DNA of 6,677 nt, from contig JAQBTZ010000031.1 of NCBI GenBank assembly GCA_027624675.1, positions 1 through 6,677 on the forward strand, in the 5' to 3' direction. Numbering within the stretch: position 1 is the stretch's first letter; each line of letters begins with the position of its first letter. Source of the stretch: a bacterium (GTDB lineage Bacteria; Patescibacteriota; WWE3; 2-01-FULL-39-13; JAQBTZ01). This document shows positions 1 through 6,200 of this stretch, one piece after another. The notes under the pieces were generated by a model. The model had not been told where the DNA came from, did not search any database, and saw only the letters and a program-made list of their open reading frames with translations. The position numbers were made by a program, and so were the translations under genes.

Positions 1-1593
1 TTAACACTACCAATTGGACAAGAAAATAATTTTAGAGGTTTGGTTGATTTAATAAAGATGAAGGCAATAATTTGGCATAATGACGATCTTGGAGCTAAAT
101 ACGAAGAAGAGGAAATTCCAGAGGATATGAAAGAGCTTGCAGAAACATGGAGAACAAAGTTGGTTGAGGTTGTAGCAGAAAAAGATGAAAAATTAATGGA
201 AAAATATTTTGCAGAAGGAACGCTGTCAAATGAAGAGATTAAAGCTGGACTTAGAAAAGCAACCATTAGTAACGAACTTAGACCACTTTTATGTGGTTCA
301 TCATTAAGAAATAAAGGTGTTCAGACATTACTTGATGCAGTTATAGATTACCTTCCATCTCCTTTAGATGTACCTGCAATCACAGGTATAAATAAAGATA
401 CTGATGCAGTAGTTGATGTACATCCAGATCCAGATGGTGATTTAGCCATATTAGCTTTTAAAGTGCAGACTGATCCATACGTTGGCCGTTTAACATATAT
501 TCGGGTTTATTCCGGAACGTTAAAGGCTGGGTCATATTTATATAATAGTACAAAAGGTACTAAGGAGCGAATTTCTAGGGTTTTATTAATGCATGCTAAC
601 ACGAAAGAAGAAGTTTCAGAGATTAAAGCCGGTGAAATAGGTGCTGCTGTAGGGTTAAAGGATACAACAACAGGAGATACACTTACAACTGAAGAAACAC
701 CAATTATTTTAGAGTCAATTTCATTTTCAGAGCCTGTTATCTCAATGTCAATTGAGCCAAAGACAAAATCTGATCAGGAAAAATTAGGACTGGCATTGCA
801 AAAATTAGCTGAAGAAGATCCAACATTCAGAATTAAGTCTGATATAGAGACAGGGCAAACTTTAATTAGTGGTATGGGTGAACTTCATCTTGATATTTTA
901 GTTGATCGAATGAAAAGAGAGTTTAACGTAGAGGTAAATACGGGTGCACCACAAGTAGCATACAGGGAAACCATTAAGGAGACTGTTGAACAAGAGGGGA
1001 AACATATTAAGCAGTCTGGTGGAAGAGGTCAATATGGTCATGTCTTTTTAAGAATTAGTCCTTTAGAGATGGGTAAAGGTTACGAATTTGTAGATAAGGT
1101 GGTTGGTGGATCAATTCCTAGAGAATACATTGCACCTGTTAATAAAGGTATACAAGAGGCTATGTTGCATGGTGTTTTTGCAGGGTATCCTGTAACTGAT
1201 GTTAGGGTAGAACTATACGATGGTTCGTATCATGATGTTGACTCTTCTGAAATAGCGTTTAAAATAGCTGGGGCAGAGGCTTTTAAAGAGGGTTGTAGAA
1301 GAGCAAAGCCTGTAGTTTTAGAACCAATTATGAAAATTTCTATTACTACTCCTGATGATTTTTTAGGAGATGTAATAGGAGACTTATCCTCAAAGCGTGG
1401 TAGAATAGAAGGTACTGAGACTCGAGGCAATACGAAAATCATTAATGGATTTGTGCCACTTGGCGAGATGTTTGGCTATGCAACTACAATTAGATCAGCT
1501 ACACAGGGTAGAGCTTCTTTTAGTATGGAGATTGCACATTATGCAGAGGTTCCTGCAAATGTAGCAGAAAAAATTAAGTTAGGCTCAAATTAA
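1..1593 (+). CDS. fusA: Elongation factor G, C-terminal ~530 residues (5' partial)
   Basis: EF-G is the GTPase that moves tRNA and mRNA through the ribosome after peptide-bond formation. The frame is open from base 1 (LTLPIGQENNFRG...), so the TTG and ATG codons near the left edge are internal, not starts. About 165 N-terminal residues, including the P-loop and switch regions, should lie upstream. In window residue numbers the visible parts are the end of the G/G' domain with a G5-like GSSLRNKGVQ (99-108), the domain II beta barrel (about 144-231), domain III (about 246-321, with GMGELHLDI), domain IV (about 323-443, with GGRGQYGHV and the tip SYHDVDSSE) and domain V (about 444-530, with FLGDVIGDLS and EMFGYATTIRSATQGRAS). 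The tip histidine that corresponds to E. coli His583 is present. No frameshift is visible and the C-terminus is full. It is followed by tuf after 74 bp, the usual neighbour. Confidence 0.98.
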   Translation, partial: LTLPIGQENNFRGLVDLIKMKAIIWHNDDLGAKYEEEEIPEDMKELAETWRTKLVEVVAEKDEKLMEKYFAEGTLSNEEIKAGLRKATISNELRPLLCGSSLRNKGVQTLLDAVIDYLPSPLDVPAITGINKDTDAVVDVHPDPDGDLAILAFKVQTDPYVGRLTYIRVYSGTLKAGSYLYNSTKGTKERISRVLLMHANTKEEVSEIKAGEIGAAVGLKDTTTGDTLTTEETPIILESISFSEPVISMSIEPKTKSDQEKLGLALQKLAEEDPTFRIKSDIETGQTLISGMGELHLDILVDRMKREFNVEVNTGAPQVAYRETIKETVEQEGKHIKQSGGRGQYGHVFLRISPLEMGKGYEFVDKVVGGSIPREYIAPVNKGIQEAMLHGVFAGYPVTDVRVELYDGSYHDVDSSEIAFKIAGAEAFKEGCRRAKPVVLEPIMKISITTPDDFLGDVIGDLSSKRGRIEGTETRGNTKIINGFVPLGEMFGYATTIRSATQGRASFSMEIAHYAEVPANVAEKIKLGSN

Positions 1594-1619
1594 GTAATAA
1601 GTAATTAATCAATTTAAAT

Positions 1620-1654
1620 AGGTACAAGAGTTAATGTTTTTTAAGTCTTTACCT
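1620..1654 (+). promoter_or_regulatory. Imperfect hairpin in the fusA-tuf gap
   Basis: The arms pair as 1620-1624 with 1650-1654 (AGGTA/TACCT), 1626-1629 with 1646-1649 (AAGA/TCTT) and 1631-1634 with 1641-1644 (TTAA/TTAA). There is one bulged C (1625), one G-G mismatch (1630/1645) and a 6-nt loop. That gives 13 base pairs, mostly A-T. No T-tract follows; an A8 run (1658-1665) does, so it is not an intrinsic terminator. It ends 13 nt before the tuf start codon and could affect tuf translation or mRNA processing. The pairing is read directly from the sequence; any function is inferred. Confidence 0.4.
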
Positions 1655-1667
1655 TACAAAAAAAACG

Positions 1668-2846
<1,179 letters not shown>

Positions 2847-2860
2847 AGTAACTTAAACAT

Positions 2861-2890
2861 AAGCCCCGAATTAATTTCGGGGTTTTGTTT
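2861..2890 (+). terminator. Rho-independent terminator after tuf
   Basis: A perfect 7-bp GC-rich stem CCCCGAA (2864-2870) / TTCGGGG (2876-2882) with a 5-nt loop is followed by TTTTGTTT (2883-2890). The stem can extend by a G-T and two A-T pairs (2861-2863 with 2883-2885). It lies 14 nt after the tuf stop codon. This is a textbook intrinsic terminator and should separate a fusA-tuf transcript from rpsJ, at least partly. Confidence 0.9.
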
Positions 2891-2933
2891 AGAGTATTTG
2901 TTAAATGCTAAGAGGTAAATATTAATTTATTAA

Positions 2934-3263
2934 TTGGCAAAAAAAGTTAAAGTGGCATCTAAAACAAGAATAAGAGTAAAATTAAAAGCATTCGATTCGA
3001 AAGTAATCGATAAAGCAACAGAAAAAATAATGGATGTTGCAATTAGAACTGGTGCAAAAGTAGCAGGTCCTGTACCATTGCCGGTTCATATTGCAAAACA
3101 AACAATAAATAGAGCTGCCAGTATCGATAAAAGATCGATGGAAGCTTTTGAGATTAGAACACATAAAAGATTAATAGATATACTTGATCCTACCCCTTCT
3201 ACTGTTGATCAGTTATCCAATTTAAGCTTGCCTTATGGTGTGGGTATAGAGATAAAAATGTAA
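2934..3263 (+). CDS. rpsJ: 30S ribosomal protein S10 (uS10)
   Basis: S10 is a 30S head protein and, as NusE, the NusB partner in antitermination. The 109-aa product carries the S10 signatures RIRVKLKAFDSKVIDKA (12-28), RTGAKVAGPVPLP (38-50) and FEIRTHKRLIDILDPTP (72-88), and ends GVGIEIKM. It is slightly longer than the usual 102-105 because of a basic N-terminal lead (AKKVKVASK). The start is TTG: an in-frame TAA lies immediately before it (2931-2933), so it cannot begin further upstream. The alternative is an internal GTG at 2952. AGAGG (2911-2915) is the nearest purine motif but sits about 18 nt away, too far for a normal Shine-Dalgarno. It lies between a terminator and the rplC promoter, so it may be transcribed apart from its neighbours. 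I could not identify a convincing promoter of its own. Confidence 0.96.
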   Translation: MAKKVKVASKTRIRVKLKAFDSKVIDKATEKIMDVAIRTGAKVAGPVPLPVHIAKQTINRAASIDKRSMEAFEIRTHKRLIDILDPTPSTVDQLSNLSLPYGVGIEIKM

Positions 3264-3298
3264 GCTTGGGTTTTTGCAAGGTCTATATATAAGGTAAA

Positions 3299-3321
3299 TA
3301 GGTCATTTTAAGCTTGACCTA
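3299..3321. promoter_or_regulatory. Inverted repeat overlapping the rplC -35 box (possible operator)
   Basis: TAGGTCA (3299-3305) and TGACCTA (3315-3321) form a perfect 7-bp inverted repeat with a 9-nt spacer. The right arm covers most of the -35 element TTGACC (3314-3319). No T-tract follows on the + strand, so it is not a terminator for rpsJ. The placement would suit a dimeric regulator binding over the -35 box, but no regulator is visible in the window; the operator role is an inference. Confidence 0.35.
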
Positions 3322-3341
3322 AAGTTATATAGATATATAAT
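3314..3341 (+). promoter_or_regulatory. Sigma70-type promoter upstream of rplC
   Basis: The -35 box TTGACC (3314-3319, five of six consensus bases) and the -10 box TATAAT (3336-3341, perfect) are separated by 16 bp. Transcription would start near 3348, giving a leader of about 75 nt before rplC. It lies in the 159-bp rpsJ-rplC gap, the longest noncoding stretch in the window. AT-rich DNA yields chance -10 boxes, but the properly spaced -35 box makes this the best promoter candidate here. Confidence 0.7.
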
Positions 3342-3382
3342 ATAGAACGAAGTTTTTAATATTATTTTTGATAAGAACACTC

Positions 3383-3415
3383 AGTTTGGCAGAAGTCTGT
3401 CAAATTTGTTTTTTG
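3383..3415 (+). terminator. Terminator-like hairpin (possible attenuator) just before rplC
   Basis: TTTGGCAG (3385-3392) pairs with CTGTCAAA (3397-3404) with one G-T pair and an AAGT loop. Two more pairs (3383-3384 with 3405-3406) extend the stem to 10 bp. A T-rich tail follows from 3405 (TTTGTTTTTTG). This has the form of an intrinsic terminator, yet it ends 7 nt before the rplC ATG and lies downstream of the promoter at 3314-3341. It would therefore act on the rplC transcript or on read-through from rpsJ. AGAACA (3374-3379) and TGTTCT (3414-3419) can close an outer stem around it. Attenuation or ribosomal-protein feedback is an inference. Confidence 0.55.
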
Positions 3416-3422
3416 TTCTAAA

Positions 3423-3869
3423 ATGATTATGAAGTTTAAGGCAACTAAGAAAGAAATGACTCAAATATTTAGAGATACAGGTAAAGTAATCCCTGTTACT
3501 GTTGTAGATGTAATTGATGATATTGAGTATGAAAAGATTTTGGAAAATAGTAAAGTGAATATTTCGGGACGAACAATAGGAAGAGGGTTTGCAGGAGGAG
3601 TAAAAAGATATGGATTTAAGGGTGGCCCTAAAACTCATGGACAAAGTGATAGACACAGAGCAGTTGGTTCGGTTGGAGCAGGTACAAGTCCAGGGAGAGT
3701 TTTTAAAGGAAAAAGATTGCCAGGACATTACGGTAATGTAATTAAAACATTATTAGGAGTTACTGTAGTAGCAGTTGATAAGAAGAATAAACAGATAATT
3801 GTCTCAGGGTCTGTTCCTGGTTCAAGAAAGAATGTTTTAACAATTGAAATAAATGAAAATGAAAGTTAA
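3423..3869 (+). CDS. rplC: 50S ribosomal protein L3 (uL3), unusually short
   Basis: L3 is an early 50S assembly protein whose long loop reaches the peptidyl-transferase centre. The product is 148 aa, against about 205-210 normally (E. coli 209). The N-terminal strand EMTQIFRDTGKVIPVTVV (11-28) and the C-terminal half are recognisable: GRGFAGGVKRYGFKGG (53-68), the loop THGQSDRHRAVGSVGAG (71-87), SPGRVFKGKRLPGHYGN (89-105) and VSGSVPGSRKN (127-137). The missing ~60 residues fall between about residues 30 and 43 and would normally form much of the beta barrel. The frame is intact. The usual Gly before Met-Thr is Glu (residue 11). No alternative start codon lies between 3423 and an upstream in-frame TAA (3372); ATG 3429 is an alternative start. 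No Shine-Dalgarno motif is seen. Confidence 0.95.
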   Translation: MIMKFKATKKEMTQIFRDTGKVIPVTVVDVIDDIEYEKILENSKVNISGRTIGRGFAGGVKRYGFKGGPKTHGQSDRHRAVGSVGAGTSPGRVFKGKRLPGHYGNVIKTLLGVTVVAVDKKNKQIIVSGSVPGSRKNVLTIEINENES

Positions 3870-4452
3870 AAATTTAGATGGAAAAGGTACAACTGAATTA
3901 GATATTGTAGAGGTTAAAAGTCTTGCTTCGTTAAGACAATATCTTTATACCTACCAAACAAATCAGAGACAGGGGACTTCTTCTACTAAAACTAGAGGAG
4001 AGGTTAATGGTTCTGGCAAAAAGATATATAAACAAAAGGGAACAGGTAATGCAAGACACGGTGATAAGTACTCAAATATTTTTGTTGGAGGAGGAGTAGC
4101 TTTTGGACCAAAACCAAAAGATTGGAGCATTAGTATTACTAAAGGTATTAAACTGGCAGCAATCTTAACTGCATTTAATATAAATAAAGATAATATTTAT
4201 TCGGTTGAACTTCCAGAATTTACAAAACCAGAAACCTCAAAAGCATCAAAAATTCTAAAAGACCTAAAAGGTAAAAGAACTTTAGTTATTACAAAAGAAA
4301 TTGACACTAATGTAGTAAAGAGTTTCAAAAACATTCCATTTGTAGAAATTAGACCTGTAAGATTAGTTAACGCATATGATTTAGTCATGGCTAATGATAT
4401 TTTACTAGAAAAGGGAGCAGAGGCATTAATTGCAGAAAGGTTGAAAAAATGA
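3853..4452 (+). CDS. rplD: 50S ribosomal protein L4 (uL4)
   Basis: L4 binds 23S rRNA and lines the exit-tunnel constriction with its extended loop; in E. coli it also represses the S10 operon. The length of 199 aa is normal. The tunnel loop is complete: RQGTSSTKTRGEVNGSGKK (39-57), YKQKGTGNARHG (59-70) and GGGVAFGPKPKDWS (79-92). The C-terminal domain contains the typical LVNAYDLVMANDILL (171-185). The start lies inside the end of rplC (17-nt overlap). An in-frame TAA at 3850-3852 sits directly before ATG 3853, so only 3853 or 3859 is possible. MKVKNLDGKG from 3859 is an equally good N-terminus. No clear Shine-Dalgarno is present, so translation is probably coupled to rplC. It ends in TGA, part of an ATGA overlap with rplW. 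Confidence 0.97.
   Translation: MKMKVKNLDGKGTTELDIVEVKSLASLRQYLYTYQTNQRQGTSSTKTRGEVNGSGKKIYKQKGTGNARHGDKYSNIFVGGGVAFGPKPKDWSISITKGIKLAAILTAFNINKDNIYSVELPEFTKPETSKASKILKDLKGKRTLVITKEIDTNVVKSFKNIPFVEIRPVRLVNAYDLVMANDILLEKGAEALIAERLKK
4436..4440 (+). promoter_or_regulatory. Shine-Dalgarno motif for rplW
   Basis: AAAGG within the end of rplD lies 8 nt before the rplW ATG. It supports the start at 4449 and independent re-initiation at the ATGA junction. Confidence 0.6.
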
Positions 4453-4745
4453 AATTATCAATTAAAATACTAAAGCCAATAATTACTGAGAAAACTACTG
4501 ACTTAGTAAAGAAACAAAATGTTTATACTTTTCAGGTTACGAATGATGCATCGTCAAAGAGTATTAGTAGTGAGGTAAAGAAATTATTTAATGTACAGGT
4601 TGAGGATGTTCGAATGCTAAATATGAATGGGTTTGTAAAAACAAATGCGAAGAGTAAAACAACTTTTATTAAGAATAAATTTAAAAAAGCTTACGTAAAG
4701 ATTCAAAAAGATCAGAAAATTGATCTTTTTAATATTGGAGAATAA
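4449..4745 (+). CDS. rplW: 50S ribosomal protein L23 (uL23)
   Basis: L23 sits at the exit of the nascent-peptide tunnel and is the docking site for trigger factor and SRP. The 98-aa length is typical. The family pattern is clear: PIITEKTTDLVKKQNVYTFQV (10-30), the helix SISSEVKKLFNVQVEDVRMLNMNG (38-61), an extended basic loop, and KKAYVKIQKDQKIDLF (79-94). Glu14 in the ITEK motif is the likely counterpart of the chaperone-contacting Glu18 of E. coli. ATGA overlap with rplD; the rplB start follows 8 bp after the stop. Confidence 0.97.
   Translation: MKLSIKILKPIITEKTTDLVKKQNVYTFQVTNDASSKSISSEVKKLFNVQVEDVRMLNMNGFVKTNAKSKTTFIKNKFKKAYVKIQKDQKIDLFNIGE
4705..4730 (+). repeat. Perfect inverted repeat at the 3' end of rplW
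   Basis: AAAAAGATCA (4705-4714) and TGATCTTTTT (4721-4730) form a perfect 10-bp stem with a 6-nt loop, 23 nt before the rplB start. The 3' arm ends in five Ts. Only two pairs are G-C, so it is a weak structure. It lies inside codons for QKDQKIDLF and may be partly a by-product of the coding sequence. Confidence 0.45.
4737..4740 (+). promoter_or_regulatory. Weak Shine-Dalgarno motif for rplB
   Basis: GGAG in the last codons of rplW lies 13 nt before the rplB ATG, longer than the usual 5-9 nt. It is the only candidate for this start. Confidence 0.4.
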
Positions 4746-4753
4746 TATAGATT

Positions 4754-5584
4754 ATGGCATTAATAAGAAGAAAACCAACTAGCCCTGGAAGACGAGCACA
4801 GGTATATATAAAGAGTGACGAGGTATCAAGTCGAGGTGCAAGTAAGCCTGAAAAGTCACTTTCAAGAGGAAAAGGTGGACCTGTTGGTAGGGCTAAGGGT
4901 AAGGTAAGCACTAGACATAGACAGCAAGGAGCTAAGAAATTATTTAGAGCAATTGATTTTAAGAGGAAAAATGTTGGTGTAAATGGTATAGTTATTGCGA
5001 TAGAGTATGATCCAAACCGAAGTGCAAATATAGCCTTGATTTACTATAAAGATGGATCAAAAGCATATATACTAGCACCCATTGGTTTAAAAGTAGGACA
5101 AAGTATTGTTGCAGGAGATGATGCACCTATTAGAGTAGGAAACGCACTTAAGATTGCAAAAATACCTGAAGGAACAATTATTCATAATATTGAGATAATT
5201 CCTGGAAAAGGTGCTCAGATGGTTCGAAGTGCAGGTGTTGGAGCAACTATACTTTCAAAAGAAGATAAGTTTGCAAACATTAAGATGCCAAGTGGAGAGG
5301 TACGAAGAGTTTTTGTAGAGTCAGTGGCAACTATTGGGCAAGTGGGAAATATTGAACATAAAAATAGAAAGATTGGGAAAGCAGGACGAAACAGGCATCT
5401 GGGTAAAAGACCAAATGTAAGGGGAGTAGCAATGGCACCTAATGCTCACCCACATGGTGGAGGAGAAGGTCGAAGTGGAATAGGTATGCCATCTCCTAAA
5501 TCACCTTGGGGAAAGAAAACTTTAGGTAAAAAAACTAGAAGAAGAACACATACAGATAAATTTATAGTGAAAAGGAGTAAATAA
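4754..5584 (+). CDS. rplB: 50S ribosomal protein L2 (uL2)
   Basis: L2 is a large primary 23S rRNA-binding protein required for subunit association and peptidyl-transferase activity. The 276-aa length is standard. Visible blocks are RKPTSPGRR (6-14), KPEKSL (31-36), [14 protein letters not shown] (83-96), [11 protein letters not shown] (105-115), [22 protein letters not shown] (140-161), ATIGQVGN (192-199), [21 protein letters not shown] (207-227) and HPHGGGEGR (232-240). His232 corresponds to the functionally important His229 of E. coli. Two deviations stand out. RHRQQGAKK (54-62) replaces the usual RH(R/K)GGGHK, and Ala231 replaces the Asp that normally precedes the first His of HPHGGG (Asp228 in E. 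coli). ATG 4754 gives the expected N-terminus. Confidence 0.99.
   Translation: MALIRRKPTSPGRRAQVYIKSDEVSSRGASKPEKSLSRGKGGPVGRAKGKVSTRHRQQGAKKLFRAIDFKRKNVGVNGIVIAIEYDPNRSANIALIYYKDGSKAYILAPIGLKVGQSIVAGDDAPIRVGNALKIAKIPEGTIIHNIEIIPGKGAQMVRSAGVGATILSKEDKFANIKMPSGEVRRVFVESVATIGQVGNIEHKNRKIGKAGRNRHLGKRPNVRGVAMAPNAHPHGGGEGRSGIGMPSPKSPWGKKTLGKKTRRRTHTDKFIVKRSK
5572..5577 (+). promoter_or_regulatory. Shine-Dalgarno motif for rpsS
   Basis: AAGGAG, a strong match to the 16S anti-Shine-Dalgarno, lies in the last codons of rplB, 9 nt before the rpsS ATG. It supports the start at 5587 and shows that this genome uses ordinary Shine-Dalgarno initiation at some genes. Confidence 0.85.
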
Positions 5585-5586
5585 TT

Positions 5587-5856
5587 ATGTCACGAAGTTT
5601 AAAAAAAGGTTTATACATAGATGAAAAATTGATGAAAAAGGTTGCAAAGGCTAAGGTTGAGGGTACAACTACTCCTATAAAGACTTGGTCAAGAAGAAGT
5701 AGCATTAGTCCTGAGATGGTTGGATTAAGTTTTGATGTACACAATGGCAAGGTTTTTTTACCAGTTAGGGTTACAGAAAATATGGTTGGTCACAAGTTGG
5801 GTGAGTTTTCTCCAACACGAACATTTAGATCACACAGTAGTAAAAAGGAAAGATAA
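5587..5856 (+). CDS. rpsS: 30S ribosomal protein S19 (uS19)
   Basis: S19 binds 16S rRNA in the 30S head, partners with S13 and contacts the A-site tRNA region. The 89-aa length is close to the usual 92. Signatures are MSRSLKKG (1-8), [10 protein letters not shown] (31-40), [12 protein letters not shown] (49-60) and the S19 block [18 protein letters not shown] (66-83), followed by a short basic tail. It lies 2 bp after the rplB stop and 2 bp before rplV, so it is part of the packed rplC-rpsC transcript. Confidence 0.98.
   Translation: MSRSLKKGLYIDEKLMKKVAKAKVEGTTTPIKTWSRRSSISPEMVGLSFDVHNGKVFLPVRVTENMVGHKLGEFSPTRTFRSHSSKKER
5845..5850 (+). promoter_or_regulatory. Shine-Dalgarno motif for rplV
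   Basis: AAGGAA in the last codons of rpsS lies 8 nt before the rplV ATG at 5859 and supports that start. Confidence 0.7.
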
Positions 5857-5858
5857 TT

Positions 5859-6200
5859 ATGGAAGTTAAGTCTATAGGGAAATATTCAAGAAGAGGACCC
5901 CGAAAAGTTAGGTTGATAACATCAGAGCTTAAAGGCTTAGATATTTCTATGGCAAGAGATTTTCTTAAACATAGTGAAAAAGAGGCAGCAGGTGTCGTGT
6001 TAAAGGTTTTAAATTCAGCAATTGCTAATGCTATACATAATGAGAAATTAGATGAGGCTAAATTGATTGTTAAGAATTGTTTTACAAACAGTGGGCCAAT
6101 ATTAAAAAGATATAGATTTGGAGGAAGAGGTCGAATAAAACCAATAAAAAAGAGAACCTCGCATATAGTAGTTTCAGTTGGAGAAAGGGAGGATAGCTAA
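5859..6200 (+). CDS. rplV: 50S ribosomal protein L22 (uL22)
   Basis: L22 binds 23S rRNA, and its long beta-hairpin lines the exit tunnel opposite L4. The 113-aa length is normal. Recognisable parts are IGKYSRRGPRKVRLI (6-20), the helix LNSAIANAIHNEKLDEAKLIVK (51-72), GPILKRYRF (79-87) and KKRTSHIVVSV (97-107). At the tunnel-loop tip the sequence is FGGRGRIKPI (87-96), where most bacteria have a PRAxGRxxxI pattern; the loop length appears preserved. The stop codon is directly followed by the rpsC GTG. Confidence 0.97.
   Translation: MEVKSIGKYSRRGPRKVRLITSELKGLDISMARDFLKHSEKEAAGVVLKVLNSAIANAIHNEKLDEAKLIVKNCFTNSGPILKRYRFGGRGRIKPIKKRTSHIVVSVGEREDS
6187..6192 (+). promoter_or_regulatory. Shine-Dalgarno motif deciding the rpsC GTG start
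   Basis: GGGAGG near the end of rplV lies 8 nt before GTG 6201. Together with the conserved N-terminus GQKIHPMGFRVG that follows, it fixes the GTG start. Confidence 0.85.

Noticed and set aside
40..60. TTG at 40 or ATG at 58 as the start of fusA.
   Set aside because: The frame is open to base 1 and encodes conserved EF-G sequence (LPIGQENNFRGLVDL), so the true start lies outside the window.
2898..2925. A possible promoter TTGTTA-16 bp-TATTAA upstream of rpsJ, which would give a nearly leaderless mRNA.
   Set aside because: Only four of six bases match in each box, in AT-rich DNA where such matches are common by chance.
3265..3280. Short CTTG/CAAG inverted repeat just after rpsJ, considered as its terminator.
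   Set aside because: The stem is only 4 bp and no T-tract follows.
3368..3421. A 17-codon reading frame beginning with TTG in the rplC leader and ending two bases before the rplC ATG, suggestive of an attenuator leader peptide.
   Set aside because: It has a TTG start, no Shine-Dalgarno upstream and no run of regulatory codons. It overlaps the hairpin, and I see nothing to show that it is translated.
3381..3728. Reverse-strand open frame of 115 codons opposite rplC and its leader.
   Set aside because: It is a shadow of the rplC coding strand, with low-complexity, Ser/Cys-rich composition and no family resemblance.
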